From SURF-32 sp964648365 (lineage in GTDB: Bacteria > Planctomycetota > Phycisphaerae > UBA1845): a stretch of DNA of 5,801 nucleotides. Below the pieces are notes generated by a model. The model was given only the letters and a program-made list of their open reading frames with translations. It was not told the origin of the DNA and did not search any database. This document shows, piece after piece, positions 5,645 through 5,801 of this stretch (position 1 is the first letter of the stretch; each line of letters starts with the position of its first letter). The position numbers and the translations under genes are program-made. Location: positions 1 to 5,801 of the forward strand of contig CAZYLK010000268.1 in the NCBI GenBank assembly GCA_964648365.1. The letters are read 5' to 3'.

Positions 5645-5760
5645 GAGGGCATGCCGCGCATCGAATCACGGCCTCGAAGTCGAGGATCCGCCCGTGGCGG
5701 GGCCGTGCCACGGAGGGCTTGCCGCGCATCGAATCACGGCCGCTGATCGAATCACGGCCT
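5645..5760 (+). repeat. 29-bp direct repeat, two copies plus a partial third
   Basis: Copies at 5645-5673 and 5713-5741 start GAGGGC and continue TGCCGCGCATCGAATCACGG. They differ at a single position (5651 A, 5719 T) and their starts are 68 bases apart. A third copy at 5746-5760 keeps only the 15 bases ATCGAATCACGGCCT. The sequence between the first two copies holds the hairpin at 5692-5713. Confidence 0.85.
5692..5713 (-). repeat. Hairpin, possible degenerate GTGGCAC element in opposite orientation
   Basis: CCGTGGC (5692-5698) pairs perfectly with GCCACGG (5707-5713) over an 8-base loop. On the minus strand it contains the GTGGCACGG head seen at 5571. It may therefore be a decayed inverted copy of the same family, though the loop is longer and the similarity is limited to the head. 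Confidence 0.5.
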
Positions 5761-5801
5761 GGAAATGTTGACAATTGTCCGGCCGCCGTCCAGGTCGCCT
5801 T
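5752..5801 (-). CDS. Possible C-terminal end of a minus-strand gene, cut by the right window edge
   Basis: One minus-strand frame from base 5799 reads GDLDGGRTIVNISRP and then stops (TGA at 5754-5752). The composition and the codon third positions look coding-like, and the repeats begin at its stop, as expected for the gap between two convergent genes. Fifteen residues are too few to identify a family. The frame could equally be open by chance. Confidence 0.3.
   Translation of the reverse strand, partial: GDLDGGRTIVNISRP

Larger units (their letters stand above)
5472..5751. other. Repeat-rich intergenic region downstream of the STAS gene
   Basis: No credible gene is found here. Open frames crossing the region lack ribosome binding sites and family features. 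It contains a 12-bp palindrome, a GTGGCAC hairpin, an inverted degenerate relative of that hairpin, and a 29-bp direct repeat with a partial third copy, each listed separately. CCTCGA (5672-5677) and TCGAGG (5680-5685) form a further small inverted repeat. No hairpin with a T tract marks the end of the plus-strand genes. Confidence 0.75.

Noticed and set aside
5317..5661. A 114-codon minus-strand frame over the STAS 3' end and the repeats.
   Set aside because: It overlaps a confident STAS domain, reads through the hairpin repeat, and shows no ribosome binding site or family motif.
5768..5779. TTGACA with the palindrome GACAATTGTC near the right edge as a promoter or operator.
   Set aside because: No matching -10 box is visible before the window ends, and the site falls inside the possible minus-strand coding end.

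Overview
The window reads as a GC-rich, chromosomal, mostly housekeeping stretch, probably from a planctomycete-type bacterium (Planctomycetota). This assignment is an inference. It rests on the high GC content, a protein that resembles the DUF6941 family, a secreted-looking YyaL/DUF255 thioredoxin-like protein, and intergenic GTGGCAC-headed palindromic repeats of a type I associate with such genomes. No rRNA, tRNA, transposase, phage gene or CRISPR array was found.

Layout: (1) Bases 1-952, minus strand, hold the first 317 codons of sucC (succinyl-CoA synthetase beta subunit), cut off by the left window edge. (2) Bases 953-1333 are a divergent intergenic region. It carries three GTGGCAC-type palindromic units at a 35-36 bp period, a 45-base pyrimidine tract and a GC palindrome. 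(3) Bases 1334-1858, plus strand, encode a 174-aa DUF6941-like protein with a very acidic tail. (4) Bases 1859-2014 hold a hairpin, a perfect 24-bp direct repeat and a good sigma70-type promoter with a perfect TATAAT. (5) Bases 2015-4342 encode a 775-aa YyaL/SSP411-type (DUF255) thioredoxin-fold protein with an N-terminal hydrophobic extension. (6) Bases 4387-5064 encode a 225-aa membrane-anchored protein of unknown function. (7) Bases 5133-5471 encode a 112-aa STAS-domain anti-anti-sigma factor. (8) Bases 5472-5801 are repeat-rich and largely non-coding. They contain another GTGGCAC palindrome and a 29-bp direct repeat. The last 50 bases may hold the C-terminus of a minus-strand gene.

How the genes relate: the three plus-strand genes from 2015 to 5471 are co-directional, with gaps of 44 and 68 bases. 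They could be transcribed from the promoter at 1949-1976, though a palindrome in the 68-base gap may mark separate control of the STAS gene. No shared pathway is evident. sucC is divergent and belongs to the TCA cycle, with sucD expected beyond the left edge. I see no convincing new multi-gene system. The parts most worth a second look are the palindromic repeat family present at both ends of the window, the duplicated element beside the promoter, and the uncharacterised membrane protein.
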